A stretch of DNA of 64,000 bases from JAWXUU01 sp044426085 (GTDB taxonomy: Bacteria; Bacillota; Clostridia; Christensenellales; CAMQZB01). The position numbers were made by a program, and so were the translations under genes. Shown here in pieces: positions 43,678 through 53,103 of this stretch. The stretch covers positions 1 through 64,000 of the forward strand of contig JAWXUU010000005.1 in NCBI GenBank assembly GCA_044426085.1, read 5' to 3'. Below the pieces are notes generated by a model that searched no databases, had not been told where the DNA came from, and worked only from the letters and a program-made list of their open reading frames with translations. Within the stretch, counting starts at the first letter, position 1, and each line of letters opens with the position of its first letter.

Positions 43678-43979
43678 ACTTCTCTCTGCAAGATTTTGTG
43701 GAGTCGGTGCTTGGAAGTTTGGATATCAATGTGTTTGAAGTCTACGACATGACGCCAAAAGAATTGCTTCTAAAATCAAAGCAGTTGCAAGCAATGGGGA
43801 GAGAGCAACTAAAACAAGACATTTCAGTCGCATACTTTGCAGAAAGATTTACAAGAAGCAAAAAACTTCCAAAGCTAGACAAAATCTTGAAAGGCGTGGA
43901 TAAACCCACGGCGAAAACAACCAGCGTTGGTGACATGGTTCTAAAAGCAATGGCAAAGGAAAAGGGGGTGGAAATCTAG
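43668..43979 (+). CDS. Tail assembly chaperone, T extension (product of -1 frameshift)
   Basis: After the slip the frame reads EVDFSLQDFVESVLG... for ~103 codons, joined to gpG to give a ~200-aa GT protein. The tail MTPKELLLKSKQLQAM and KGVDKPTAKTT are helical. No independent ribosome site is obvious for the GTG at 43698. Confidence 0.82.
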   Translation, partial: KEVDFSLQDFVESVLGSLDINVFEVYDMTPKELLLKSKQLQAMGREQLKQDISVAYFAERFTRSKKLPKLDKILKGVDKPTAKTTSVGDMVLKAMAKEKGVEI

Positions 43980-46055
43980 TTGGCAGTAATAAGAAATCTA
44001 GTTGTTAAGATAACGGCGGATATTGCGGATTTGAACGAGGCACTCACTTCGGCACAAACGGCGCTAACGAAAGCATCGGCGGAGTTTGGCAGAATTGGTA
44101 GCACGCTGACAACTTCAATAACAGTTCCACTTCTAGCAATTGGAACGGCGGCAGTCAGCGTTGCGGCAAGTTTTGAGCAGTCAATGGCAAATGCGGCATC
44201 AGTTTCAGGTGCAACGGGTGATGAACTCGAAGCAATGACAGAGCTTGCTCGTGAGATGGGAACTACGACAGTGTTTTCTGCAAGCGAGGCGGCAGATGCA
44301 ATGTATTATATGGCATCGGCAGGATATAAAGCAGAGCAAATGGCGGAATCGCTAGAGCCTGTACTTGACCTTGCTGCGGCAACTCAAGCGGAACTTTCGT
44401 TTACAACCGACACAGTGATATCAACACTGAATCAGTTCGGACTTGAAGCAAGTGATGCATCGAGAGTGACAAACACGTTCGCTGCGGTTATTGGTAATTC
44501 ACAAGCCACAATAGATAAGCTATCCGATTCAATGACGTATGTTGCACCAGTTGCAAATGCACTTGGATATTCAATCGAAGAAACAACTGCGGCACTTGGT
44601 ATTATGTATAATGCAGGTTATGAAGGCAGTCAAGCAGGAACAGTTTTGAGATCAGCTTTATCAAAACTTCTTGACCCAACAACTGACATGACAAACACTC
44701 TTGCGGAAATGGGTTTGACATATGACGATGTGAACCCTGAAACAAATGCCTTTGCAGATATCATTGCAAATCTTGAGGGCGCAAGCATGACAGCAGCGCA
44801 GGCTGTTGCAATATTTGGAACAGAGGCAGGGCCTGGTATGCTTGCAGTTATATCGCAAGGCAGTGAAGCACTTCTTGAAATGGAAGCAAACATAACAGAT
44901 ACAACTGCGGCAAGCACAATGGCAGCAGTGCAACTTGATACGTTCGAGGGGTCACTCAAACTTTTGCAATCACAGCTTGAAGAAGTCGCAATCAGTATTG
45001 GTGATGTTTTGATACCAAAGATAACCGCACTAATAGAAAAATACGTGACACCACTCATAGAAAAATTCAATAGTCTATCCGAAGAAAGTATAGAATCAGC
45101 CGTTCAAATAGGACTTATTGCAGCCGCAATCGGTCCTTTATTTTTGGCAATTTCCAAGGTTCTCAAGCTGATGGCAACATTCATTCAGATTGCAAAGCTG
45201 GCATTTTCACCGCTAACGATAAAAATAGCGTTGATAGTGGCGGCAGTTGTTTTGCTTGTGAGCGTGTTCAAAAACCTATATGCGACAAACGACGAATTCA
45301 AAGAGAGTGTGGATAGTTTGCTATCTTCACTTGAGCCTATACTTGAACAGTTACAAGTGCTTGGCACGCTTGTTATGGCCACAGTGGCTAAGCTGTTTGA
45401 GATGATCTATCCACTACTTGTGAAGATTGGGGAGTTTCTTCTTATATATATTGTGAACAACATGCAAGCAATGATGCCAGTTATTGAAGTTCTGCTGTCA
45501 GCGTTTATAAGCCTTTTCAGTGGAATTATAAAACTGCTTGATGGTGACTTTAAGGGAGCGTTTGAAGATTTCAAAGACTTCTTCTCTTCTTTGTGGGAGG
45601 GGATTTGGATGTATTTGAAAGTTGTTATCAACAATATGATATCACTCGTGAATGGATTTTTGAGTTTGGTTGGTATAGGAATAAACTACCTTATTGGCAG
45701 TTTGAACAGCTTGCAGATTGATATCCCAGACTGGGTTCCGGGGATTGGTGGTGGCACATTTGGACTTAGTATTCCAGAAGTGACAATGCCACAAATACCA
45801 ATGCTTGCAAGCGGTGGTGTGATACCAGCAAACAGCGAGTTTCTTGCAATCCTCGGTGACCAAAAGAGCGGAACAAACATCGAAGCTCCACTAGACACAA
45901 TGGTATCAGCTTTCAAAACAGCTGCAAGCGAAATGCAATCAGGCACGTCGCAGGGCGATATAAGAATCACATTCGATGGAACTTTGGCAGCACTGATAAA
46001 ATTGCTTGCACCAAAGATAACGCAAGAGCAGAGAAAAATGGGTGTGCTGAAATAG
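43980..46055 (+). CDS. Tape measure protein
   Basis: A 691-aa protein with an N-terminal coiled region, the TP901-type core (AREMGTTTVFSASEAADAM, GSQAGTVLRSALSKL), hydrophobic segments near residues 375-430 and 500-520, and a C-terminal metal-free tail. It sets tail length and may enter the host membrane at infection. TTG start overlaps the stop of the chaperone by context, behind GGGGGTGG. Confidence 0.92.
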   Translation: MAVIRNLVVKITADIADLNEALTSAQTALTKASAEFGRIGSTLTTSITVPLLAIGTAAVSVAASFEQSMANAASVSGATGDELEAMTELAREMGTTTVFSASEAADAMYYMASAGYKAEQMAESLEPVLDLAAATQAELSFTTDTVISTLNQFGLEASDASRVTNTFAAVIGNSQATIDKLSDSMTYVAPVANALGYSIEETTAALGIMYNAGYEGSQAGTVLRSALSKLLDPTTDMTNTLAEMGLTYDDVNPETNAFADIIANLEGASMTAAQAVAIFGTEAGPGMLAVISQGSEALLEMEANITDTTAASTMAAVQLDTFEGSLKLLQSQLEEVAISIGDVLIPKITALIEKYVTPLIEKFNSLSEESIESAVQIGLIAAAIGPLFLAISKVLKLMATFIQIAKLAFSPLTIKIALIVAAVVLLVSVFKNLYATNDEFKESVDSLLSSLEPILEQLQVLGTLVMATVAKLFEMIYPLLVKIGEFLLIYIVNNMQAMMPVIEVLLSAFISLFSGIIKLLDGDFKGAFEDFKDFFSSLWEGIWMYLKVVINNMISLVNGFLSLVGIGINYLIGSLNSLQIDIPDWVPGIGGGTFGLSIPEVTMPQIPMLASGGVIPANSEFLAILGDQKSGTNIEAPLDTMVSAFKTAASEMQSGTSQGDIRITFDGTLAALIKLLAPKITQEQRKMGVLK

Positions 46056-46071
46056 GCAAAGGAGATAAATA

Positions 46072-46518
46072 ATGGCAGATATAAAACCATTTGATTATAT
46101 AAAAATAAATGGCGAGGACGTTGAAGAAATGTATAGCAGTTATGTTTGCAAGAACAATCTGACATACGAAACCGACCCTATTATATATCCAGTTTCTTTT
46201 GCAAAGAACAGCGACCAAATCGACTTTGCGTATCGACCAAAGGTAGAATTCGTGTTTGCTAAAATCAACATTGAAAGTTACAGGTGGATGTTGTGGGAAG
46301 TCAATCAACCATTTTTCACAGTGGAGTATTACGATTATACTCTTGGTAAAAATGTTATAAGAGAGATGTGCATTGCAAGCGAAGAACTTGAATCACTTCA
46401 AGTTTATGCAGGAAACCTTGAGGGTATCATTGGTCTTACAATTTCTTTTGAAAGCAGATACGGATACGAAAGCAAAGAGGATTTGGAAAATGACAATCCA
46501 ATTATAGTGGGGATATAA
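46072..46518 (+). CDS. Tail protein (distal-tail candidate)
   Basis: A 148-aa protein directly downstream of tape measure, starting DIKPFDYIKINGED. The position suggests distal-tail function; no signature motif. Confidence 0.6.
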   Translation: MADIKPFDYIKINGEDVEEMYSSYVCKNNLTYETDPIIYPVSFAKNSDQIDFAYRPKVEFVFAKINIESYRWMLWEVNQPFFTVEYYDYTLGKNVIREMCIASEELESLQVYAGNLEGIIGLTISFESRYGYESKEDLENDNPIIVGI

Positions 46519-46519
46519 A

Positions 46520-47551
46520 ATGGCAATAAGTGATATTAAAGTTGGGGTAAAATTCCTCGATGATGAAAATGGAGTGATAACGGAAATTTTATTGCCACCC
46601 ATAACAAACAATATAAGTGGGAGCGTAGAAAAGCTGAGCGAAATGACCAGCGGAGAAAATATTAAATTCTTCTGCGATTCATGGCGAGATAGCATAAAAC
46701 TATATTCCAAAAATTCTGCAAACTTCATTATATTTGATGAATGTAGTGATGAAAACAGTAACTGCGATGTTGAAATAACAATCACGGGAGAAGCACTTCA
46801 GCATGTATCTTTGCAGTTTGATGGAGTGGTAAATGAATATGCAACAGAGATTGAGGTGAATGGGGTGAGCTATGTTAACGGCTCATTTATTTTTATCGCA
46901 AGCGGACTTGATGATGTGGGCATAGTTTCTATTGTTCTTAAAAAATGGAATAAACCAAATAGGCCAATAAGGCTAGTCAACTTGACTGTTGGGCTAGACC
47001 TAGAGTTCAGACATCTTTCAAGTTATGAATTCACAATGAGTGGCAACGAGATCGTGGAAACATTGAACTACGGCATTGCTGTAAACGAGGGAGAAATCAC
47101 TTTGCAAGATACAAACAATATCTTGATGGGGCTATACGTGAGCGAGATTTTCACAAACGATTTACCAATCAACCTATATTTCAATAACAGAAAGCAAGGT
47201 GTGTTTTATTCAAGCAACGTAGATTATGTGCTAGAAAATAAAGAACTGACTTTTGAGCTGACATCGCAACTTGAAAACTTTCTTGATGAAAACGTGGTTG
47301 CATATGAACTGCCGTTATCTGCAGGAAGTGCAGAAACAAAAACGGCACTCACACTGCTTGAAGAGATAATGGCTGGGGTAAGTTATGTGATGGACAGCGA
47401 AACGCAAGGGGAGTTTACAAACAGAACGTATACGTTCCCACTTGCATCAACAACTACAAAATACGATATGCTCAATTCACTTCTGAAAACTTGCCTATCG
47501 GTTATGTATGAAAATAAAAATGGGGAGATAGTGATTAAATATGTTGGATGA
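46520..47551 (+). CDS. Tail/baseplate hub protein, first part
   Basis: A 343-aa protein with phage tail hub features: beta-rich N-terminus and a late helix-rich region (KTALTLLEEIMAGVSYVMD, YDMLNSLLKTCLSVMYE). It ends KNGEIVIKYVG and overlaps the next gene by 11 bp. In related phages such regions continue in one polypeptide, so this may be a natural split. Confidence 0.65.
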   Translation: MAISDIKVGVKFLDDENGVITEILLPPITNNISGSVEKLSEMTSGENIKFFCDSWRDSIKLYSKNSANFIIFDECSDENSNCDVEITITGEALQHVSLQFDGVVNEYATEIEVNGVSYVNGSFIFIASGLDDVGIVSIVLKKWNKPNRPIRLVNLTVGLDLEFRHLSSYEFTMSGNEIVETLNYGIAVNEGEITLQDTNNILMGLYVSEIFTNDLPINLYFNNRKQGVFYSSNVDYVLENKELTFELTSQLENFLDENVVAYELPLSAGSAETKTALTLLEEIMAGVSYVMDSETQGEFTNRTYTFPLASTTTKYDMLNSLLKTCLSVMYENKNGEIVIKYVG

Positions 47552-49781
47552 TGATGTGGCAGTAGTTGATGGATATTATTCCATCAGCACAAACTTACTG
47601 CCAAAAAACACAATAAAGAAAGTGGACATAGTGCAAAACAACGTGTATTCGCAATCCGACACCACGGAAGCTGAGGGAAGCATTACTCCGAGTGATTGGT
47701 CGCAAACCGATGACTCTACAAACAGTTCGCTACTAACAAGCATGGGATTTGCAAGTGTGGAATTTCAAGACAAGGTGGAAGATGAGATGAACTACTATCC
47801 ACAGCCAAACAGTTCGTATGGAAATATTTCAATGCGAAAGGACTCTACGTCATTTTCGCTTGGCAATCTCAATTCGGGGGAATATACAAAAACCGATATG
47901 CTCAAAATTGGAGATGTCACATATTTTCTTGCGGGAAACAAAACCTATCCGTATTTTGATTTCAGAACAATCCAAGATGACGTTGTCACAAAGATTGATG
48001 TTTCAAGCGTTGCGGGAAATATCAATTCCAAGGTTTGGGCGGTTGCACTTTCCAACGTGGATAGCAAAATATATATTGCGCTTGCAACGGAAAGCAGTCC
48101 ATACCTAGTTTTGCTAAGCTATGAAAACGGCACGTTTGGGGTGGTAACGCAAACGTGGAGCAGTGGATTGACTAGAAGAATGACAGACGTAAAAATGAAA
48201 GGAACTCAAGGCATTGCATGTCTTGAAAGCACAAGTTCATCAAAGAACTTTATTGTGTTCAGTGTGACTGGCAATTCTTATGAATATAAGGATAGCAACA
48301 TCAGTGGCTACTATCCAATGTGCGTTGGTTTCTTGCCATATGATAACAGCTATGGCGTTATGGGTGGTTGTAGCACGCTTGACCAATATGCAGGCTCGGC
48401 AACCTATCAAACAGATGAGCCGTATCGGTTTTATTATAACGGAAGCTATCACAATATTTTCTCTTCGTCATATGATGATGGAACATACACGGCGTTTGAC
48501 AGTGCAAGCTACACAATAAATGGCAAAACATACCATGCACTAATAGTTATCTATGGCAGTGCAATAAGGGTTTTTTGTTTGGACGGTAGCAGTACGGCGG
48601 ATTATTGTTATTCGCTAACGCTGACAAATCTTGAAGATGACGATATAGATTTTGATATCACCAGTGGTTTTGAAAAGCTGAAGATAATAGATTATTCAAT
48701 TTCAACAGAGAACTACACGGATATGAAATATAGAGCATATTTTTCTGTGCTAATTTCAGGGCGAAGCTATCACTCGACATTTGCACAATACTACAAAGAC
48801 AGCAATGCATTCAGGTTTTCTATTGGATTTTCCACAGAGCCGTTTGGAAGCATATTCTACACAGCTTGCAAGCAGTGGGATTTATGGAGAAATTATAATC
48901 AAAACTTTCATAATATATCTAGCACTGAGGATTATTGTGTTTATACCAATGCAAACTGCACGGCATCTGGTGGAGATTTTTCTAGTACAACTATATCTAG
49001 GATACAGATTGACGAAGAACAAACGGCAACATTAACCTATACTATGACAAATAAGTTCGCAGACCCTACGGCGGAAAACTTCAAAGTGGTGTTCAAAAAC
49101 TTTTTGTGGTGGTCGAATATATCATATATAACGACAGGGCAAGTGAGTGTTTCAAGTCCGATTGGTGGATTTGAAGAAGTTGATGGTGTGAACTTTAACC
49201 AAAACTATATTGATGTATCGGTGTTAATTTCATCGAGTGAAGTGAAACTGACTTTTCCAAATATGCTTATATACAGTACTGGTCAAATACTTTATAGCGG
49301 TGTAGATGCTGATGGTCTTGCGAGCAAAGATTATTTCAGCGGACTAAAATCGTTCGAGTTTTCAGTTGTTTATGGTGGTCTTACATATGAAGAGGTGCAA
49401 GTGGTTTTGGGTGATGAGAGCAACAGCGTTCAAGTTTACCAAATATCTGGCAACGGCTTTTATGAAACAGCGAGCCTATACGGTGCAGAGAATCTAGCTG
49501 AGCATAACGGAAATATTGTGCTAGAGAAATGGAGCAAAGGCAAGCAGTATCTAGAAATAGAGATTCCAGTCAAGGACTACTACAATGAAAGCGGAGATTT
49601 GCTAGTTGGTGAAAACACAGCAAAGCAAGAGTTTGCGCCGTATGACAAATTTATATTGCAAACGAGAAAAGGCTATTCATTTGTATACGCAGATGGCTCG
49701 CCGAAAGTTTTTGAAATAAAGCAAATGACTTTTAGAAAGAAGGGTTATAAGTCAATGATACTAAAATGTTTGGAGATTTGA
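47541..49781 (+). CDS. Tail/baseplate protein, second part
   Basis: A 746-aa Ser/Tyr/Asn-rich beta-structured protein with repeated strands of the kind seen in receptor-binding baseplate or tail-spike proteins. It starts at ATG 47541 inside the previous gene's end. The start MLDDDVAVVDGYYSIS resembles the continuation of a hub domain. Confidence 0.65.
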   Translation: MLDDDVAVVDGYYSISTNLLPKNTIKKVDIVQNNVYSQSDTTEAEGSITPSDWSQTDDSTNSSLLTSMGFASVEFQDKVEDEMNYYPQPNSSYGNISMRKDSTSFSLGNLNSGEYTKTDMLKIGDVTYFLAGNKTYPYFDFRTIQDDVVTKIDVSSVAGNINSKVWAVALSNVDSKIYIALATESSPYLVLLSYENGTFGVVTQTWSSGLTRRMTDVKMKGTQGIACLESTSSSKNFIVFSVTGNSYEYKDSNISGYYPMCVGFLPYDNSYGVMGGCSTLDQYAGSATYQTDEPYRFYYNGSYHNIFSSSYDDGTYTAFDSASYTINGKTYHALIVIYGSAIRVFCLDGSSTADYCYSLTLTNLEDDDIDFDITSGFEKLKIIDYSISTENYTDMKYRAYFSVLISGRSYHSTFAQYYKDSNAFRFSIGFSTEPFGSIFYTACKQWDLWRNYNQNFHNISSTEDYCVYTNANCTASGGDFSSTTISRIQIDEEQTATLTYTMTNKFADPTAENFKVVFKNFLWWSNISYITTGQVSVSSPIGGFEEVDGVNFNQNYIDVSVLISSSEVKLTFPNMLIYSTGQILYSGVDADGLASKDYFSGLKSFEFSVVYGGLTYEEVQVVLGDESNSVQVYQISGNGFYETASLYGAENLAEHNGNIVLEKWSKGKQYLEIEIPVKDYYNESGDLLVGENTAKQEFAPYDKFILQTRKGYSFVYADGSPKVFEIKQMTFRKKGYKSMILKCLEI

Positions 49782-49814
49782 AAGCAACTTTCAAATAAAT
49801 GATAGGAGATATAG

Positions 49815-50513
49815 ATGAGTGAGTGGATAAGTGAAAAATTAGCCACCGATGATATAAACAGTGGCAATCAGTTTGGCACAGCGAGTAACACATGGACACT
49901 TGAAGAAATCAATGCATTTATTTGTGGCATTTTATATGCGCAGCAAAACGCAGATGATGCAAAAGAGATAGCAAGTGGAGCAGGTGAAACTTCAGCTAGT
50001 GCAGAAAGCCTAGCAACGGCAGCTAAAGAACTTGCTGAATCAGCTGTGGCAACAGCTACATCAGCTAAAAGCAGTGCAGAAAGTGCGGTGACAAAGTCGG
50101 AAGAAGCAGTGACCAAAGCGGACAGTGCGATTGAAATAGCAGGCTCGGCAAACACAAAATCTACCTTGGCGGTAGAAACAGCGGAAAGTGCAAACGAGAA
50201 AGCTAGTGATGCACTAAGTAAGGTGGAAAACTTTTCAGCTGAAGCTGTGGAAAACGGCGGTGAAATATCTGCAGAAGTAGAAACGCTTGAAGATGGAAAC
50301 TTGAAACTAGTGCTGTATAACGCAAAAGGTGATACTGGAGAAAAGGGGGATAAGGGTGATGGCTCTATCCCCATATATAATGAACTCGGCGAGAACACCG
50401 ATGGCGCAATAAACCAAAAGGTCGTGACCGAAAACATAAACCAGATAAATGAAACACTAGCAACTGCCATTCTTGAAACCGACCAAATAAACATAAGTGG
50501 TGGGGAGGCATGA
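49815..50513 (+). CDS. Tail fibre with Ala-rich coiled coil and collagen-like stretch
   Basis: A 232-aa protein: residues 50-150 are Ala/Ser/Glu/Lys-rich heptads (coiled coil), followed by GDTGEKGDKGDGS, a short collagen-like repeat. A trimeric fibre shaft is likely. Confidence 0.75.
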   Translation: MSEWISEKLATDDINSGNQFGTASNTWTLEEINAFICGILYAQQNADDAKEIASGAGETSASAESLATAAKELAESAVATATSAKSSAESAVTKSEEAVTKADSAIEIAGSANTKSTLAVETAESANEKASDALSKVENFSAEAVENGGEISAEVETLEDGNLKLVLYNAKGDTGEKGDKGDGSIPIYNELGENTDGAINQKVVTENINQINETLATAILETDQINISGGEA

Positions 50514-50514
50514 T

Positions 50515-51117
50515 ATGGTGATTGAATTTAAAGGCAATAGTCCGAAAGTGAAATACTTCAGGCTAGGTGTTATCGGCAACAACAAGGTGGATAAACTTGA
50601 GTTTGTTATTGATAGATTTCAAGGAGATACCGACCTTGCTGACCACACTCCATATCTCAAAGTTCAAAGCAGAAATTTGGAGTGGGCAGATAAATATTGG
50701 CTTGTGAATAACAGCAAAGATGAAACCAAGCTAAGGTTTATATATTCAATAACAGACATTCTCACTACGGAAAAAGCTGTTGATGTGCAGTTGTCTTTTG
50801 AAAAGCTTGTGGATGAAGATATTCTCGTGTGGCAAACAAAAACGTGCAACCTAGCTTTTGATGTGACGGTGAATGTTGGAGAAATTGTCGCAAGGAAGTA
50901 TCCAGAAGTTCTAAAGAATATTGAAGTGGAACTGAGTGGCAAGATAACGGAATATACAAACCAATTCTTCTTTCCTAATGTTGGGGAAGAAAACAGAATA
51001 TATATTGATAAAGAAAACAACAGAATCTATCGGTACGATACCGAAGAAAACAAATACTACATCTGCGGTAGTGATTATACCGAGGTGGAAATTATAAATT
51101 GTGGAGGAACAAATTAA
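50515..51117 (+). CDS. Baseplate upper protein (BppU N-terminal-like)
   Basis: A 200-aa protein with the BppU-type domain (VKYFRLGVIGNNKVDKLEFVI, ADHTPYLKVQS, then VNVGEIVARKYPEVLKN), used by siphophages to attach fibres. Start ATG 50515 follows GGGGAGG. Confidence 0.7.
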   Translation: MVIEFKGNSPKVKYFRLGVIGNNKVDKLEFVIDRFQGDTDLADHTPYLKVQSRNLEWADKYWLVNNSKDETKLRFIYSITDILTTEKAVDVQLSFEKLVDEDILVWQTKTCNLAFDVTVNVGEIVARKYPEVLKNIEVELSGKITEYTNQFFFPNVGEENRIYIDKENNRIYRYDTEENKYYICGSDYTEVEIINCGGTN

Positions 51118-51118
51118 T

Positions 51119-52147
51119 ATGGCAAACAAAACAATGAACGTAACACTGCTTCTAAGAAACGATCCAGCATCGGTCTGGGAAAGTAGCAACCCAATTCTAG
51201 CGAAAGGCGAGATTGGTGTGGAAAATGACACGAGAAAATTCAAGTTCGGTGATGGAGTAACGGCATATAATTCACTAGCTTATGCAAGCAGTGGTGCTAT
51301 CGAGGTGAATACAACTTCGCCACTCACAACGGATATTGGATATGACGTTGGTGCAATTTGGCTAAACACTACAACACAGCAACTGTATGTGTTGTTTGCA
51401 TCGGACACAACAGCAACATGGATTGAAATTCCAAACGTAAGCGGAACAATCGATAAGGCAAACCAACTTGCAACTGCAAGAACATTCACGTTCGATGGAG
51501 CGGTGGTTTCAAACTCGAAATCTTTCGATGGTTCAGGCAATGTGACTTTCACTTTAGTGCTTGCAGGCTCAGGAGTGACAGCAGGAACGTATACAAAACT
51601 CACAGTCAACGATAAAGGCATTGTGACAAGTGCAACAACATTGACAGCGGCGGATATCCCTGACTTGACACTTTCCAAAATCACCGACGCAGGAACTGCT
51701 GCGAGCAAAGATGTGGGAACGGAATCGGGGAATGTGCCAATCCTAGGAAGTGATGGCAAACTTGACACAAGTGTTATTCCATCCGTTGCAATGACCGATG
51801 TTCACGTTGTTGCGAGTGAAACTGCAATGCTTGCACTAGAAGCTCAGCAAGGTGACGTGGCTGTGCGAACAGACCAAAGCAAAACATATATACTTGCAAC
51901 CAACACTCCGGCAACACTTGATTCGTGGGTGCTATTGCAAACACCGGCAGATAGTGTCATTTCGGTGAATGGGAAAACAGGGGCGGTAACTCTCACAACG
52001 TCAGATGTTTCGGAAGGTACTAACCTATATTTCACAACAGCAAGATTCGATACTGCGTTCGGTACAAAGAGCATTGCTGATTTGTCCGATGGAGATACAG
52101 TTATGACAACGGCAGATGATATCACGCTCAATGGTGGCAATGCCTAA
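51119..52147 (+). CDS. Tail fibre with Mtd-like N-terminal attachment domain
   Basis: The 342-aa protein begins with an Mtd_N-type unit (LLRNDPASVWESSNPIL, then KFKFGDGVTAYNSLAY), followed by Thr/Ser/Val-rich beta repeats and VISVNGKTGAVTLTTSDV, a common fibre motif. It probably recognises the host surface. A shorter relative follows. Confidence 0.82.
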   Translation: MANKTMNVTLLLRNDPASVWESSNPILAKGEIGVENDTRKFKFGDGVTAYNSLAYASSGAIEVNTTSPLTTDIGYDVGAIWLNTTTQQLYVLFASDTTATWIEIPNVSGTIDKANQLATARTFTFDGAVVSNSKSFDGSGNVTFTLVLAGSGVTAGTYTKLTVNDKGIVTSATTLTAADIPDLTLSKITDAGTAASKDVGTESGNVPILGSDGKLDTSVIPSVAMTDVHVVASETAMLALEAQQGDVAVRTDQSKTYILATNTPATLDSWVLLQTPADSVISVNGKTGAVTLTTSDVSEGTNLYFTTARFDTAFGTKSIADLSDGDTVMTTADDITLNGGNA

Positions 52148-52158
52148 GGAGGGATTGA

Positions 52159-52575
52159 ATGGCAACTAGAGATATAACGGTTTCCATAAGTCAAAGAAGT
52201 GACACATGTGCAAATTGGCAAAGTGTGAATCCAACGCTGAAACTTGGCGAGATTGGCTATGACTCAACAAATAAACAGCTGAAGATTGGTGATGGCACAA
52301 CTGCTTGGAACAGCCTAGCTTATGTTGATGATAGCGTTGTTGCGATGATAGAAAGTCTGCAAGATAAAGTCGAGCCATCAAACACAGGCACGGCAGACCA
52401 AGTTCTAACAAAAACATCAAGCGGTCAAGAGTGGCAAGATAAAGATGGTGGCGCTATAATCTCGACAACCGAGCCAGAAGGCAAGGAAAATGCTGTTTGG
52501 ATAAACTCAAGCACAGGTGTTATAAAATATTGGAACGGAACGTCATGGGCAAGTGCCTATGGCGTTTTTGCGTAG
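52159..52575 (+). CDS. Second Mtd_N-type tail fibre protein
   Basis: A 138-aa protein repeating the attachment unit of its neighbour (QRSDTCANWQSVNPTLKLGE, then LKIGDGTTAWNSLAYVD) and ending with WINSSTGVIKYWNGTSWA, a frequent fibre tip motif. Confidence 0.8.
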   Translation: MATRDITVSISQRSDTCANWQSVNPTLKLGEIGYDSTNKQLKIGDGTTAWNSLAYVDDSVVAMIESLQDKVEPSNTGTADQVLTKTSSGQEWQDKDGGAIISTTEPEGKENAVWINSSTGVIKYWNGTSWASAYGVFA

Positions 52576-52584
52576 GAGGTAAAA

Positions 52585-53103
52585 ATGACAAAACAAGATT
52601 CTCTATTGATTTATAGAGGAGAGATGATAAGCAAAATAGCCGATGAGGGTTATTTGGGTGAAGATAAAATCCAAGAATTCAAGACTTTCATGGAAGAGAA
52701 CTTTGCCACAACTGATGAAGTGAAAGCATTTGTGTATATCGAAGTAGTGAATGCGATTGCAATTTCTAAAGTTGAGGGTGATGGCCTAGAAACTAGCCTA
52801 GAAAATATGCTCAGCATCTTCGAGATGACACAATCAAAAGAAGATATAGTCACAGTTATATCCGCAATCAAAAGCATAAACAGCACAAGCTATACCGAAG
52901 CACAAGAGGAAATTGAACTGCTCAAAGAAACAACCTCAAACATACCGCATCTTGATTTGACAAGGGCGAGAATGCTCTTATCGGTGGCAATAGCAAATAA
53001 CGAGGTCGATGATATCAGAAGCTACACAACTTTACTAAGAGAATGTTCCGAAGTTGTGCAAGCGCAAAAAGATATCATGACATGGGAGAGTCAAGATGTA
53101 TGA
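52585..53103 (+). CDS. Hypothetical helical phage protein upstream of the Cys-rich gene
   Basis: A 172-aa, mostly helical protein with AGGAGG. Its stop overlaps the Cys-rich gene's start by 8 bp, so it belongs to the same translational unit and may help its production or attachment. Confidence 0.65.
   Translation: MTKQDSLLIYRGEMISKIADEGYLGEDKIQEFKTFMEENFATTDEVKAFVYIEVVNAIAISKVEGDGLETSLENMLSIFEMTQSKEDIVTVISAIKSINSTSYTEAQEEIELLKETTSNIPHLDLTRARMLLSVAIANNEVDDIRSYTTLLRECSEVVQAQKDIMTWESQDV

Noticed and set aside
51119..52575. Diversity-generating retroelement suggested by Mtd-like fibre domains
   Set aside because: Only the Mtd N-terminal attachment unit is present; no reverse transcriptase, template repeat or variable C-type lectin end was found.
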